A stretch of DNA of 49,863 nt from Shewanella chilikensis (GTDB lineage Bacteria > Pseudomonadota > Gammaproteobacteria > Enterobacterales > Shewanellaceae). The stretch is taken from contig NZ_NIJM01000026.1 in the NCBI RefSeq assembly GCF_002836945.1, positions 18,941 through 68,803 of the forward strand. Direction: 5' to 3'. Shown here in pieces: positions 1-9,625 of the stretch. Below the pieces are notes generated by a model. It had not been told where the DNA came from, did no database searches, and saw only the letters and a program-made list of their open reading frames with translations. How positions within the stretch are numbered: the first letter of the stretch is position 1; the number at the start of each line of letters is the position of its first letter. The position numbers were made by a program, and so were the translations under genes.

Positions 1-1051
1 GTTGGAACTGCCGGTCACCGACGATCTGAACGTTAAACTGGCCAGCCGTTATGACCAATACAGCCTGCCGGATGAAGGCCAGCTGTCCAGCTCTATCAAC
101 CTGCGTTACCAGTTGTTGGATAACCTGGTCCTGCGCGCCTCTTACGGCCAGGGCTTCCGCGCTCCGTCACTGGATGATCTGCTGGGCGAAGCTGCTACCA
201 GTTATGACCGAGTGATCGACACCAAAGGCTGTCAAATGCTGCCGCCTGACCAACGCGAAGGCGCCGATGTGTGTGAGTCCACTCAGTATCTGCGCAAGAG
301 CTCTGGTAACCCTGAGCTGAAACCTGAAGAGTCTGATCAGTACGCCTTCGGTGCTGTGTGGAACATCACAGATGATATCTCTCTGGTTGTGGACTACTAC
401 AACATTGAGATCAGCAACCAGGTCAGCTATGTCGGTGCCCAGACTATCCTGGATCTGGAAGCCACTACAGGTCTCGGTGCCTACGATCCTAAATATGTCT
501 ATGTGAAGCGTGATACCGAAGGCAAGATTGAAGAGATTGGCGCCGGTTACATCAACATGGACGGGGTGCAAACCTCGGGTCTGGACGTCTCTTTCAGCTC
601 GCGCTTCGAGCTGGGTAACTACGGCAGTCTGAAGTTTGCCCTGGACGGCACCTATGCACTGGAGTACACAGAGCAAGCCAGTCCGGTCGACCCACGTTAC
701 GACGTGCTGGGTACCAAAGGATATCCCGAGCTGCGTTTCAACTCCACCTTCAGCTATGAGTACGATGCCTTCAGCGCCTCGCTGATCGCCAAGTACATCG
801 ACTCCTATGCCGGTGAAACGCCACAGCAGCAAGCTGCCAACATCGACAAGCAGGACTTCGGTTCCTTCACCACTTGGGATCTGGCCATGAACTATGACTT
901 TGACCAGTTCGGTAAAGTCACAGTCGGTGCCCGTAACCTGTTCGATGCCATGCCTACGGTTAACTATGAGCTGTCCTACCCAGGTTATGACGCCGATACC
1001 CACAACATTATCGGCCGCGTAGTCTACGCGGGTTATCAGATCCGCTTCTGA
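1..1051 (+). CDS. TonB-dependent outer-membrane receptor, C-terminal part (cut by window edge)
   Basis: The reading frame is open from the first codon and ends at 1051, so only about the last 349 residues of a large protein are present. The visible part is a TonB-dependent receptor beta-barrel. It has the typical barrel motif LRASYGQGFRAPSLDDL near the start, the GNPELKPEESDQY block that precedes the last strands, alternating amphipathic strands throughout, and a terminal strand ending in Phe (VVYAGYQIRF), as needed for insertion by the BAM machinery. The family imports large or scarce ligands such as siderophores, cobalamin or oligosaccharides using TonB energy. The plug and signal peptide lie outside the window, so the ligand cannot be assigned. 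A strong terminator follows. Confidence 0.93.
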   Translation, partial: LELPVTDDLNVKLASRYDQYSLPDEGQLSSSINLRYQLLDNLVLRASYGQGFRAPSLDDLLGEAATSYDRVIDTKGCQMLPPDQREGADVCESTQYLRKSSGNPELKPEESDQYAFGAVWNITDDISLVVDYYNIEISNQVSYVGAQTILDLEATTGLGAYDPKYVYVKRDTEGKIEEIGAGYINMDGVQTSGLDVSFSSRFELGNYGSLKFALDGTYALEYTEQASPVDPRYDVLGTKGYPELRFNSTFSYEYDAFSASLIAKYIDSYAGETPQQQAANIDKQDFGSFTTWDLAMNYDFDQFGKVTVGARNLFDAMPTVNYELSYPGYDADTHNIIGRVVYAGYQIRF

Positions 1052-1068
1052 TAAGCGCTTTAATAGCC

Positions 1069-1099
1069 AAAAGCGCAGTCAATGACTGCGCTTTTTTTT
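1069..1099 (+). terminator. Rho-independent terminator of the partial TonB receptor
   Basis: A 12-bp stem (arms 1069-1080 and 1084-1095, loop AAT) runs into an uninterrupted T tract. Because its other side is A-rich, it can also serve the converging minus-strand symporter gene. Confidence 0.85.
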
Positions 1100-1134
1100 G
1101 TTTAATTCCATCCTCAACAATCAAGCCTGCTTCT

Positions 1135-2583
1135 TTACTCAGCCTTATCCGGCGCTACCGCCAAAACTTCCCGCGCCGTCAACCATACCTGACAGCCCAA
1201 CATGGCCATGAGTGAAACCAGCAAGGCCGGGACCACAGGGTGAATATGAAGCGGCAAAGGCAAGGCCAGCCATTGCAGCATTCCATAACTCAACAATCCG
1301 GAAATCATCGCGGCAAACACCGAGTTGCCAGTCAATGAAGGCCAGAATACCGCCGCCAATATCGGCCAGAGAAACACCGCCTGCAGTGCACCGAAAGCCG
1401 CCAAATTGAGCCAGACTATCATGGCCGGCGGCTCCAGCGCCCAGTAGCAGGCGAGCGCAGCAATCATCAACATGGCGATGCGGCTCAAACGCAGCTGGCT
1501 TTGCGCCGAGGTTTGTGGCCTGACCTTGACCCAGGCATCCCGCACCAGACTGACCGCTGCCTGCAGCAACATGGAGTCCACCGAGGACATCACGGCAGCA
1601 ATGGGCGCCGCCAGCAGCACTCCGGCCAAAAGCGGCGAAAACAGTCCGGAGATCAAGGTCGGCATGATTTCATCCGGTACCTGCAAATCAGGATAAAGCG
1701 CCCGGCCCATCAATCCGATGAGATGCGGCAACAAGGTCATCAAGACACTGATAAGAGTGCCCCAAATAATCCCTTTCTTGAGCGCCTGGGTATTTTTAAC
1801 CGCCAATAAACGCACCACAGTATGTGGCAGCCCCAAGGTGCCGAAACAGATAAGCACCCAAAACGACAGCATCATGGGCCAGCCCAGTTGCCCTTCATTG
1901 CCATGGGGCTGCAACAAGGCCGGATCTTCACTGGCCACCTTGGACATCAACTCTGTCATCCCCCCATGGCCAAGCAGGGTGAAAAACAGCAGCAAAAGCC
2001 CCAGCAGCATTACTATTCCCTGAAAGGCATCTGTGATGGTTACCGCCCGAAAACCACCGCTCAAGGTGTAAGCCAACACAGTCACCACAAACAGAGCCAG
2101 CCCCAGGCTGTAGTCGATACCGCTGACCCCGGCAAACAACCTGGCGCCACCGATAAACTGCACCGTTATCATGGCGATAAATCCAAGCACCAAGGAGCCC
2201 AGCGCCAACATGCTGACCCCTTTATGCTCGAAGCGAGCATCCAACCACTCAATCAAGGTGGCGTAAGGCGCCTTGGCCGCGAGGATCTTCGGCCCCAGCA
2301 CCCCCAGGGTCAGCATGGCGACCGGCACCTGGATCAAGGCTAGCCACACCCAGCCCAAACCTATCTTGTAGGCGGCGCCCGGGCCACCGATAAAAGAGCT
2401 GGCACTGGTATAGGTTGCCACTAGCGTCAAGGCCAACATGGGGCCATTGAGAAAACGGCCACCGATAAAAAAGCGCGCCGCCTTATCCTGATAGAGGCTG
2501 GCCTTGTCTTGTCTGGCGGCAATAAAGCGGGTCAACACCAGGCTGAGCAACAGATAAACTAATACCGGGATAAGGGTGGTCAC
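1135..2583 (-). CDS. panF: Sodium/pantothenate-type symporter (SSF family)
   Basis: This 482-residue inner-membrane protein has about 12-13 hydrophobic segments. The block ATYTSASSFIGGPGAAYK, followed by GLGWVWLALIQVP, closely resembles the signature of E. coli PanF as I remember it (483 residues), and TVQFIGGARL and LSGGFRAVTITDAFQG also match. PanF takes up pantothenate with sodium for coenzyme A synthesis. The upstream gene encodes a DUF997/YhdT small membrane protein and overlaps it by 4 bp, the same yhdT-panF order as in E. coli, which strengthens the call. Other SSF substrates cannot be excluded from sequence alone. Confidence 0.85.
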   Translation of the reverse strand: MTTLIPVLVYLLLSLVLTRFIAARQDKASLYQDKAARFFIGGRFLNGPMLALTLVATYTSASSFIGGPGAAYKIGLGWVWLALIQVPVAMLTLGVLGPKILAAKAPYATLIEWLDARFEHKGVSMLALGSLVLGFIAMITVQFIGGARLFAGVSGIDYSLGLALFVVTVLAYTLSGGFRAVTITDAFQGIVMLLGLLLLFFTLLGHGGMTELMSKVASEDPALLQPHGNEGQLGWPMMLSFWVLICFGTLGLPHTVVRLLAVKNTQALKKGIIWGTLISVLMTLLPHLIGLMGRALYPDLQVPDEIMPTLISGLFSPLLAGVLLAAPIAAVMSSVDSMLLQAAVSLVRDAWVKVRPQTSAQSQLRLSRIAMLMIAALACYWALEPPAMIVWLNLAAFGALQAVFLWPILAAVFWPSLTGNSVFAAMISGLLSYGMLQWLALPLPLHIHPVVPALLVSLMAMLGCQVWLTAREVLAVAPDKAE

Positions 2584-2792
2584 TCTTTATGCCCTCCTCG
2601 GCCAAACAGGTAGAAGAGCCCCAGAATGAAACATAAGGGAGTCAGGATACAGGACAGCCAAAACCATAAAGGCAGGCCGTAATAATCAGCTTGTGCTCCC
2701 CAGATCCCCATATCGGTCAACAGGGGCCCCAGAGCCCAAAACAGGGCATAAATCAGGGTAAGTATGATGGCCAGACGTGCCATGGATGGCAT
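2580..2792 (-). CDS. yhdT: YhdT-like small membrane protein (DUF997)
   Basis: This 70-residue protein has two predicted membrane helices (about residues 5-25 and 38-62) and the family motif FWLSCILTPLCF. DUF997 proteins are commonly encoded just before SSF symporters such as panF and may be an accessory subunit, but no biochemical role is established that I know of. Its stop overlaps the panF start in an ATGA, so the two are translationally coupled. An FNR-type box lies about 55 bp upstream of its start (2847-2860). An in-frame ATG three codons downstream is an alternative start. Confidence 0.8.
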   Translation of the reverse strand: MPSMARLAIILTLIYALFWALGPLLTDMGIWGAQADYYGLPLWFWLSCILTPLCFILGLFYLFGRGGHKE

Positions 2793-2846
2793 AACGGCTT
2801 CCTTGGATAGCCCCTTGCATTGGAGCGTGACAGCGAAAAGAAAGCC

Positions 2847-2860
2847 TTGATTCTAATCAA
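2847..2860. promoter_or_regulatory. FNR-type box (perfect dyad)
   Basis: TTGATTCTAATCAA matches the FNR consensus TTGAT-N4-ATCAA exactly. It is centred about 61 bp upstream of the yhdT start, so it could control yhdT-panF, or it could act on a distal promoter reading toward focA. No clear -10 element decides between these. Confidence 0.65.
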
Positions 2861-3230
2861 CTCTTCCCTCGAGTGCCAAGGCATAGCGCAAGTTACACTT
2901 TGGTTGTGGGATAAAGTTATCACCCGGTTACCTGATGATATTCCGTTAACTTTTTACTGCATGCTTAATTAACCATGACAGGACTCACAGCCCTGAGCTT
3001 GCTCCCAAGCGGGTCACAACGGCCCCAAAATCAAGATCTGAATCAAACTTTGGTATGAGTTTGTGATACCGCAGAAATAAGCCTTTACTGAAATAAACCT
3101 ATGTTAGAAGCCCCTGCGTCGACGCAATGACATACAATTGTTAACCTGCTCGCAAAATTTAGCTTTTCCCCATGGGTAAAGGCCGATATCAGATGCTGAG
3201 AGCACGGCTCTGTGTTAATATTTTTGTGGT

Positions 3231-3250
3231 AAATTGGTAAGACCAATTTT
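3231..3250. promoter_or_regulatory. PdhR/LldR-type operator
   Basis: AATTGGTAAGACCAATT (3232-3248) is a perfect dyad and matches the E. coli PdhR/LldR operator form ATTGGT-N3-ACCAAT. These GntR-family repressors respond to pyruvate (PdhR) or lactate (LldR). It sits about 490 bp before focA, so it presumably controls a distal promoter of the pyruvate formate-lyase operon. The regulator gene itself is not in this window. Confidence 0.6.
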
Positions 3251-3591
3251 AGGGTTGGATGCATAACGAGCGATTCTTTGAACAGACTTTCTCGGGGTAG
3301 CTAAAACCTCAACCTGGGCTCTGTAAGTAAAGAAGATGAAGATTACGGCAACATGGGAGATGTAAACATTTCCAGTTTGCAGCCATTCATCGCGAGCAAC
3401 TGCACAGACTGGACTTTTATAACGTGTTACAAGCTTAGACTTGGGTCAAACACCAATCAAAAGCACAAACCTTGGTATATGACACTGGAAGATAACTCAA
3501 ATTTAGGTGAATTATTTCAAGGAAATTTTAGACAAAAAAGGAGTGGCAAAGCGTAGTTTAATTTCATAATTTAGATTAATCAGCGGTTAAA

Positions 3592-3632
3592 TTGATCTAA
3601 ATCACGTAATTTAATTACATTTTGCTTATAGT
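3592..3632 (+). promoter_or_regulatory. FNR-activated promoter of focA-pflB
   Basis: The FNR box TTGATCTAAATCAC is at 3592-3605 and a -10 hexamer TATAGT at 3627-3632. If transcription starts near 3639, the FNR dyad is centred close to -40.5, the classical class II activator position. This gives a leader of roughly 98 nt before focA and fits anaerobic induction of pyruvate formate-lyase. Confidence 0.75.
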
Positions 3633-3642
3633 TGACGAACTC

Positions 3643-3660
3643 GATGGCTCGTAAGCCATC
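3643..3660 (+). other. Hairpin near the 5' end of the predicted focA leader
   Basis: A 7-bp perfect stem with a CGTA loop lies just after the predicted start of transcription. No T tract follows, so it is not a terminator. A 5' hairpin of this kind could protect the messenger from decay, which is inference. Confidence 0.45.
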
Positions 3661-3736
3661 ACTATAGAATAAGCGATAAATGAACTTCATAACCTAAACC
3701 GGTGGCCAGCCACCAAATGAGCGAAAGAAGGCAGCT

Positions 3737-4618
3737 ATGAACAACAGTCCTAGCCCATTTGATGCATCAACCCCTGCCAATACTGCGCAGAAGGTCGAGG
3801 ATGCGGCCGTCGTCAAAATCGGCCGCGATACCCAGTCGACCCTGTTGCTGGCCATGACTGCGGGGGTGTTTATTGGCCTCGCGTTTATCTTCTATGTTGT
3901 CGCCACTGCCGGTGGCAGCGCCCTTCCCTACGGTCTCAACAAACTCATCGGTGGTCTGTGCTTCAGCCTCGGCCTGATGTTGGTCGTGGTATTGGGCGGC
4001 GAACTCTTCACCTCAACTGTATTAACCATTACTGCCAGAGCCAGCAAACGGGTCACCACTAAGGCCTTACTGCGCAACTGGGGGCTGGTCTATCTGGGCA
4101 ACTTTATCGGCGCCATGCTACTGGTAGGCCTGATGATCACCGCCAAACACTATGATGCCGGCCACGGTTTGATAGGGCTTGGCTACATGAAGACCGCCCA
4201 GGCCAAACTGCACCATGACTTTTTCCAGGCCATCGCTCTCGGGATCATGTGTAACATCATGGTGTGTCTGGCGGTATGGATGGCCTATGCCGGTCGCTCA
4301 GTCACAGACAAATTGCTGGCCGTGGTGCTACCGGTTGCCATGTTTGTCGCCGCAGGCTTTGAGCACTGCATCGCCAACATGTTCCTTATTCCTATGGCCA
4401 TTATCAGCAAAAATATGGCCGGCACTGAATTCTGGACAAGCGCCGGGGTCAGCCCCGAGCAGTTTGCCGATCTCACATGGAGCCAATTCGTGTTCCATAA
4501 TCTGGTTCCCGTCACTCTGGGTAATATCGTGGGGGGAGCTTTATTTGTAGGGTTGACTTACTGGTTTGTGTATCGCCGTCCCTTGCTGGCCAAGCAAGGC
4601 AGCGAGGCCAGCAAGTAA
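3737..4618 (+). CDS. focA: Formate channel FocA (FNT family)
   Basis: This 293-residue inner-membrane protein has about six membrane helices. It moves formate, the product of pyruvate formate-lyase, across the inner membrane. Family features seen are [19 protein letters not shown], a GGELFTST motif in the region of the broken second helix, GNFIGA, and [13 protein letters not shown] with the central His of the channel family, then [13 protein letters not shown] near the C-terminus. An N-terminal tail of about 35 polar residues precedes the first helix. A GAAAGAAGG ribosome site precedes the start. The pflB start follows 29 bp after the stop, the usual focA-pflB pairing. Confidence 0.95.
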   Translation: MNNSPSPFDASTPANTAQKVEDAAVVKIGRDTQSTLLLAMTAGVFIGLAFIFYVVATAGGSALPYGLNKLIGGLCFSLGLMLVVVLGGELFTSTVLTITARASKRVTTKALLRNWGLVYLGNFIGAMLLVGLMITAKHYDAGHGLIGLGYMKTAQAKLHHDFFQAIALGIMCNIMVCLAVWMAYAGRSVTDKLLAVVLPVAMFVAAGFEHCIANMFLIPMAIISKNMAGTEFWTSAGVSPEQFADLTWSQFVFHNLVPVTLGNIVGGALFVGLTYWFVYRRPLLAKQGSEASK

Positions 4619-4647
4619 CTTTATCTCAACTAGAAGGTATGAGTACT

Positions 4648-6930
4648 ATGACCGAGAAAACTGAGCTGTTTGCAAGCGCATGGGAAGGCTTTGTTCCCGG
4701 CGATTGGAAGACCGAAGTCAATGTACGTGACTTTATCCAGAAGAACTACACCCCCTATGAAGGTGATGAGTCTTTCCTGGCTGGCCCCACCACTGCGACC
4801 ACAGCCCTGTGGGACAAAGTCATGGAAGGCATCAAGCAGGAAAACCGCACCCACGCTCCGGTCGACTTTGATACAGACAAAGTCTCTACCATAGATTCCC
4901 ATGATGCCGGCTACATCAATCAGGAACTGGAAACCATTGTTGGTTTGCAGACTGATGCGCCACTCAAACGCGCCATGCTGCCCAACGGTGGTATCCGTAT
5001 GGTTGAAGGCTCCTGCGCCGCCTATGATCGCGAGCTGGATCCTGAGATCAAATATGTCTACTCCGAACTGCGTAAGACCCATAACCAGGGCGTGTTCGAT
5101 GTTTACACTCCGGAAATCCTCGCTTGCCGTAAGTCAGGTGTACTGACAGGTTTGCCCGATGCCTACGGTCGTGGCCGTATCATTGGTGACTACCGCCGCG
5201 TAGCCCTCTACGGTATCGACTACCTGATGAAGGACAAGGTTGCCCAGTTCACTTCACTGCAGGCTCAGATGGAAGCCGGTGAAGATCTAAGCAACGTTAT
5301 CCAGTTGCGTGAAGAGATTGCCGAGCAGCACAGAGCCCTGGGCAAGATGAAGAAAATGGCAGCCAAATACGGTTATGACATCTCCGGCCCTGCCAAGAAT
5401 GCCAAAGAAGCCATCCAGTGGACCTACTTCGGCTATCTGGCCGCGGTGAAGAGCCAAAACGGCGCTGCCATGTCTCTGGGCCGTACTTCAACCTTCATCG
5501 ACGTTTATATCGAACGCGATCTGAAAAATGGCGTGCTCACCGAAGAGCAGGCTCAGGAAATGATCGACCATTTCGTGATGAAACTGCGTATGGTGCGCTT
5601 CCTGCGTACCCCTGAATACGATGAGCTGTTCTCCGGCGACCCAATCTGGGCTACCGAATCTATTGGTGGTATGGGTCTGGACGGTCGTCCACTGGTGAGC
5701 AAGACCAGCTTCCGCTTCCTGCACACCCTATACAACATGGGTCCAAGCCCAGAGCCAAACATCACTGTGCTTTGGTCCGAGCAGCTGCCTCAGCCATTCA
5801 AAAAATACTGCGCTAAAGTGTCTATCGACACCAGCTCCATCCAGTATGAAAACGATGACCTGATGCGCCCTGACTTCGAGTCTGATGACTACGCCATCGC
5901 CTGCTGCGTGAGCCCCATGGTTGTGGGCAAGCACATGCAGTTCTTTGGTGCCCGTGCCAACCTGGCCAAGACCATGCTGTACGCCATCAACGGTGGTGTG
6001 GATGAAAAGCTGAAAATTCAGGTTGCTCCCAAGGCAGATCCTATCACAGACGAAGTGCTCAACTATGATGACGTCATGAGCCGTCTCGATGGCCTGATGG
6101 ATTGGTTGGCAACTCAGTATGTCACTGCGCTGAACACCATCCACTACATGCACGACAAGTACTCTTACGAAGCCGCGCTGATGGCGCTGCACGACAGAGA
6201 CGTACGTCGCACCATGGCCTGTGGTATCGCCGGTCTGTCTATTGCTGCCGACTCACTTTCTGCCATTAAGTATGCCAAGGTGAAACCGGTTCGCGATGAA
6301 AACGGTATTGCCGTAGACTTCGAAATCGAGGGTGATTATCCCAAGTTCGGTAACAACGACGCCCGTGTTGACGACATCGCCTGTATGCTGGTTGAAGGCT
6401 TTATGGCCAAAATTCGTGACAAGAAGATGTACCGCAACGCCATCCCAACCCAGTCAATCCTGACCATTACGTCCAACGTGGTGTATGGTAAGAAGACAGG
6501 TAACACTCCGGATGGTCGCCGCGCCGGTGCACCATTTGCCCCGGGTGCCAACCCAATGCACGGCCGTGACGAGAAAGGCGCTATCGCTTCACTGACCTCA
6601 GTGGCCAAGCTGCCCTTCGCTCACGCTCAGGACGGTATCTCTTACACCTTCTCCATTGTGCCTAACGCACTGGGTAAAGATGAAGATGCTCGCCGCACCA
6701 ACCTGGCCGCGCTGATGGACGGTTACTTCGCCCACAAGCCAGGCCATGAAGGTGGTCAGCACCTGAACGTCAACGTGATGAACCGTGAAATGCTGGAAGA
6801 TGCTGTCGTCAACCCTGACAAGTATCCACAGCTGACCATACGTGTTTCAGGCTATGCAGTGCGCTTCAACTCACTGACCCCTGAGCAGCAGCAAGACGTG
6901 ATTACCCGTACTTTCACCAAAGCACTGTAA
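4648..6930 (+). CDS. pflB: Formate C-acetyltransferase (pyruvate formate-lyase)
   Basis: This cytoplasmic glycyl-radical enzyme converts pyruvate and coenzyme A to acetyl-CoA and formate under anaerobiosis. The adjacent catalytic cysteines are in [11 protein letters not shown] and the radical glycine is in [11 protein letters not shown] near the C-terminus. Sequence agreement with E. coli PflB is very high along the whole length. I place the start at the second in-frame ATG (4648). The ribosome site GAAGG (4633-4637) is 10 nt upstream of it but only 1 nt from the first ATG at 4639, and the resulting 760 residues equal the usual family length. It lies between focA and the activase gene. Confidence 0.97.
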   Translation: MTEKTELFASAWEGFVPGDWKTEVNVRDFIQKNYTPYEGDESFLAGPTTATTALWDKVMEGIKQENRTHAPVDFDTDKVSTIDSHDAGYINQELETIVGLQTDAPLKRAMLPNGGIRMVEGSCAAYDRELDPEIKYVYSELRKTHNQGVFDVYTPEILACRKSGVLTGLPDAYGRGRIIGDYRRVALYGIDYLMKDKVAQFTSLQAQMEAGEDLSNVIQLREEIAEQHRALGKMKKMAAKYGYDISGPAKNAKEAIQWTYFGYLAAVKSQNGAAMSLGRTSTFIDVYIERDLKNGVLTEEQAQEMIDHFVMKLRMVRFLRTPEYDELFSGDPIWATESIGGMGLDGRPLVSKTSFRFLHTLYNMGPSPEPNITVLWSEQLPQPFKKYCAKVSIDTSSIQYENDDLMRPDFESDDYAIACCVSPMVVGKHMQFFGARANLAKTMLYAINGGVDEKLKIQVAPKADPITDEVLNYDDVMSRLDGLMDWLATQYVTALNTIHYMHDKYSYEAALMALHDRDVRRTMACGIAGLSIAADSLSAIKYAKVKPVRDENGIAVDFEIEGDYPKFGNNDARVDDIACMLVEGFMAKIRDKKMYRNAIPTQSILTITSNVVYGKKTGNTPDGRRAGAPFAPGANPMHGRDEKGAIASLTSVAKLPFAHAQDGISYTFSIVPNALGKDEDARRTNLAALMDGYFAHKPGHEGGQHLNVNVMNREMLEDAVVNPDKYPQLTIRVSGYAVRFNSLTPEQQQDVITRTFTKAL

Positions 6931-6946
6931 TCCGCGTTTGAAACCA

Positions 6947-6971
6947 GGCTGCAGCGGCCGCCGCTGCAGCC
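6947..6971 (+). other. Strong hairpin between pflB and pflA
   Basis: An 11-bp GC-rich perfect stem with a 3-nt loop lies 17 bp after the pflB stop and just before the pflA ribosome site AAGGAG. No T tract follows. It probably stabilises the abundant pflB message or lowers expression of the downstream activase, which is needed in much smaller amounts. Confidence 0.6.
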
Positions 6972-6987
6972 ATTCCAAGGAGAGCAC

Positions 6988-7728
6988 ATGACAGTAAAAG
7001 GACGGATCCACTCGGTGGAATCCTTTGGCACAGTAGATGGTCCCGGCATTCGCTTTATCGCCTTTATGCAGGGTTGCCTGATGCGCTGTAAATACTGTCA
7101 CAATCGCGACACCTGGGATCTGGATGGCGGCAAGGAAGTGACGGTCGCGGAGCTGATGGAACAGATAGTCAGCTACCGACCTTTTTTGGAAGCCAGCGGT
7201 GGTGGCGTGACCGCCAGCGGTGGTGAAGCCGTGTTACAGGCAGAATTCGTTGCCGAGCTATTCAAGGCCTGCAAGGCCGAAGGCATTCACACCTGTTTGG
7301 ACACCAACGGCTTTGTCCGTAAATACACAGAGGTGATCGACCAGTTGCTGGACAACACTGATCTGGTACTGCTGGACATCAAACAGATGGATGATGCCAA
7401 GCACATAGATCTCACCAAGGTCAGCAACCAGCGAACATTGCAGTTTGCCGAATATCTGGCAAAACGAGGCCAGAAAACCTGGATCCGCTACGTGGTTGTC
7501 GGCGGCTATACAGACGATGAAGCCTCGGCCGAAAAGCTGGCTGAATTTATCAAGCCAATGACCAATGTGGAAAAAGTGGAATTACTGCCCTATCACGAAC
7601 TGGGCAAACACAAGTGGGAAGCCATGGGTGAGCACTATGAACTCGACGGCGTGTCGCCGCCGGATCGCGAAACCATGGAGCGAATAAAGGCTATATTTAT
7701 CCAGAAAGGGATCAATGCCGGCTACTGA
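6988..7728 (+). CDS. pflA: Pyruvate formate-lyase activating enzyme (radical SAM)
   Basis: This 246-residue cytoplasmic radical SAM protein makes the glycyl radical on PflB. The cluster-binding motif is C30-x3-C34-x2-C37 within [16 protein letters not shown], and the SAM-binding region [14 protein letters not shown] follows. Length equals E. coli PflA (246). A clear AAGGAG ribosome site lies 7 nt before the start. It follows pflB by 57 bp, separated by a strong hairpin. Its stop is 1 bp from the convergent yfbV stop. Confidence 0.97.
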   Translation: MTVKGRIHSVESFGTVDGPGIRFIAFMQGCLMRCKYCHNRDTWDLDGGKEVTVAELMEQIVSYRPFLEASGGGVTASGGEAVLQAEFVAELFKACKAEGIHTCLDTNGFVRKYTEVIDQLLDNTDLVLLDIKQMDDAKHIDLTKVSNQRTLQFAEYLAKRGQKTWIRYVVVGGYTDDEASAEKLAEFIKPMTNVEKVELLPYHELGKHKWEAMGEHYELDGVSPPDRETMERIKAIFIQKGINAGY

Positions 7729-7729
7729 T

Positions 7730-8173
7730 TCAGAGTTCTTCCCAAAAACCGGCATCAAGACGTTCAAAAGCCAATTTGAGGATCTGCGCCATATCCATAT
7801 AGCAGGCCTTGGCCCCTAAAGGGCGACTGCTCACGCCAAGCCCGGAAAGCTTGGCATTGAGTTGATTTCCCCAATCGAGCAAGGACAGCGGCAAGGGATG
7901 GCGAGCACGCCAACCCAGCCACAGATAGCCCTGCAAAGGCAGGCTGAGAAAGAACAGAAAGATAGCTATGGCCTGGGGCAGATAGTCCCAACCATAGAAA
8001 TAGAGTGGCGCGGCAGCCGATAGCATGGCCAACACAGGCATCAACTGCAACGCCAACTGAGTGGCACGAATAACGCGAAACTCAGGAAAAAAGAAACCCA
8101 GTTGTCTGACCATGGGCCAAGTCTTCATATAACGATGACCTTCCCTCACGGTTTTGAGAAAGTTAAGGCTCAA
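7730..8173 (-). CDS. yfbV: YfbV/DUF412 inner-membrane protein
   Basis: This 147-residue protein has two hydrophobic segments (about residues 40-60 and 66-88) between soluble ends. It carries the DUF412 pattern GHRYMKTWP near the N-terminus and YMDMAQILKLAFERLD near the C-terminus. E. coli yfbV also lies next to ackA. It has been linked to insulation of the Ter macrodomain of the chromosome in E. coli, and I infer a similar role only by family. It is convergent with pflA and divergent from ackA. Confidence 0.9.
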   Translation of the reverse strand: MSLNFLKTVREGHRYMKTWPMVRQLGFFFPEFRVIRATQLALQLMPVLAMLSAAAPLYFYGWDYLPQAIAIFLFFLSLPLQGYLWLGWRARHPLPLSLLDWGNQLNAKLSGLGVSSRPLGAKACYMDMAQILKLAFERLDAGFWEEL

Positions 8174-8331
8174 TCAAGGCACCTGAAACAAGCATAATAT
8201 TGCTTTTACCTTAGCACAGTTCCCTATTCGGCCCCAACAACGGCTTGACGGCAGGAACGCAGTGAAACAGGTTACAGGCGAGTCCAGTTCACCCGTAACT
8301 CATTAATTAAAAACGGCGAAAGGTTTTTAAC

Positions 8332-9531
8332 ATGTCTAAAAAACTGGTATTGGTTCTAAATTGCGGCAGCTCTTCTTTGAAATTTGCAGTCATGGATGCA
8401 CTCACGGGCGATGATCAGATCTCAGGTCTGGCCGAGTGCTTTGGTCTGGAAAACTCCCGCATCAAATGGAAACACAATGGCGAAAAGCATGAAGCCGCAC
8501 TGGGCGCATTTACCGCGCACCGTGAAGCCGTGGAGTTTATTGTAAACCAGATTTTGGCTCCCCTGCCTGAACTGGCGTCACAAATCCTGGCAGTGGGTCA
8601 CCGTATCGTGCATGGCGGCGAAAAATTCACCCGCTCGGTAATCATTGACGATCAGGTGATCAAAGGTATCGAAGACTGTGCCTCACTGGCACCGCTGCAC
8701 AACCCGGCGCACCTGATAGGCATTCGCGCCGCCATGGCCTCGTTCCCAAGCTTGCCTCAGGTTGCCGTGTTTGACACTGCCTTCCACCAGAGTATGCCTG
8801 AGCACGCCTTTGTCTATGCCCTGCCCTATAAGCTCTACCGTGAGCACGGCATTCGTCGTTACGGTATGCACGGCACCAGCCATCTGTTTGTCAGCCGTGA
8901 AGCTGCCAAGGTGCTGGGTAAAGAGTTGGCCGACACCAATGTAATCTGTGCTCATCTGGGCAACGGCGCTTCGGTCACGGCGGTTAAAGGCGGCAAGAGC
9001 ATGGATACTTCCATGGGTCTGACACCACTGGAAGGCTTGGTGATGGGAACTCGCTGCGGCGATATCGACCCCTCCATCATCTATCATCTGGTGCACCAAC
9101 TGGGTTACACCCTGGAAGAGGTCAACAACCTGCTGAACAAGCAGAGCGGCCTTTTGGGGATCAGCGAACTGACCAATGATTGCCGTGGTATCGAGGAAGG
9201 ATATGCCGAAGGTCACAAAGGTGCGACACTGGCACTGGAAATCTTCTGCTATCGTCTGGCAAAATACATCGCCTCCTACACTGTGCCATTAGGCCGTCTG
9301 GATGCCGTGGTGTTTACCGGCGGCATAGGTGAAAACTCCGACATTATCCGCAAGAAAGTGCTGGAACTACTGTCCATCTTCAACTTCCAGGTCGATGATG
9401 AACGCAATCTGGCCGCCCGCTTCGGCAATGGCGGAATTATCACTAAAGATGAAGGCACTCTGGCCATGGTCATTCCCACCAATGAAGAGTGGGTCATCGC
9501 CGAAGACGCTATTAGTTTGATAGAAGAATAA
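8332..9531 (+). CDS. ackA: Acetate kinase
   Basis: This 399-residue cytoplasmic enzyme interconverts acetyl phosphate and ADP with acetate and ATP, and is the energy-conserving step after Pta. The phosphate-1 motif [12 protein letters not shown] is at the N-terminus. [11 protein letters not shown], the substrate-site region [30 protein letters not shown] and FTGGIGENS follow in family order. Length matches E. coli AckA (400). An AAGG ribosome site precedes the start. It is followed after 94 bp by pta; a hairpin lies in the gap. Confidence 0.97.
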   Translation: MSKKLVLVLNCGSSSLKFAVMDALTGDDQISGLAECFGLENSRIKWKHNGEKHEAALGAFTAHREAVEFIVNQILAPLPELASQILAVGHRIVHGGEKFTRSVIIDDQVIKGIEDCASLAPLHNPAHLIGIRAAMASFPSLPQVAVFDTAFHQSMPEHAFVYALPYKLYREHGIRRYGMHGTSHLFVSREAAKVLGKELADTNVICAHLGNGASVTAVKGGKSMDTSMGLTPLEGLVMGTRCGDIDPSIIYHLVHQLGYTLEEVNNLLNKQSGLLGISELTNDCRGIEEGYAEGHKGATLALEIFCYRLAKYIASYTVPLGRLDAVVFTGGIGENSDIIRKKVLELLSIFNFQVDDERNLAARFGNGGIITKDEGTLAMVIPTNEEWVIAEDAISLIEE

Positions 9532-9542
9532 TATGACCAATC

Positions 9543-9566
9543 AGCCGCCTGGTTAGCCTGGCGGCT
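9543..9566 (+). other. Intercistronic hairpin between ackA and pta
   Basis: A 7-bp GC-rich stem (AGCCGCC with GGCGGCT) closes a 10-nt loop and is followed by only three T residues. It is a weak terminator or attenuator that may uncouple pta from ackA. Confidence 0.5.
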
Positions 9567-9625
9567 TTCATGTTTTTTGACTTTACAAGATTCACCGGAA
9601 AACCATCGACTCCGAAGAGGTTTTT

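Larger units (their letters stand above)
2793..3736. other. Long regulatory intergenic region upstream of focA
   Basis: These 944 bp separate the divergent yhdT-panF and focA-pflB operons and contain no convincing gene. A 67-codon open frame at 3353-3556 lacks a good ribosome site and recognisable composition. The region holds two FNR-type boxes, one perfect PdhR/LldR-type palindrome and a hairpin in the predicted focA leader, each listed separately. In E. coli the pfl operon is also driven by several promoters spread over a long upstream region. Confidence 0.6.

Noticed and set aside
167..1003. Long open frame antisense to the partial TonB receptor
   Set aside because: It is a shadow of the receptor reading frame with no start site or family features. 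The plus strand encodes a clear beta-barrel.
3353..3556. 67-codon open frame upstream of focA
   Set aside because: It has no ribosome site, atypical composition and no family resemblance, and it lies in a region that looks regulatory.
4639..4647. Upstream ATG as start of pflB
   Set aside because: The ribosome site is only 1 nt away from it. The ATG at 4648 has proper spacing and gives the usual 760-residue protein.
9543..9566. Full transcription terminator between ackA and pta
   Set aside because: The stem is short, the loop is 10 nt and only three T residues follow, so it is listed as an attenuating hairpin rather than a terminator.
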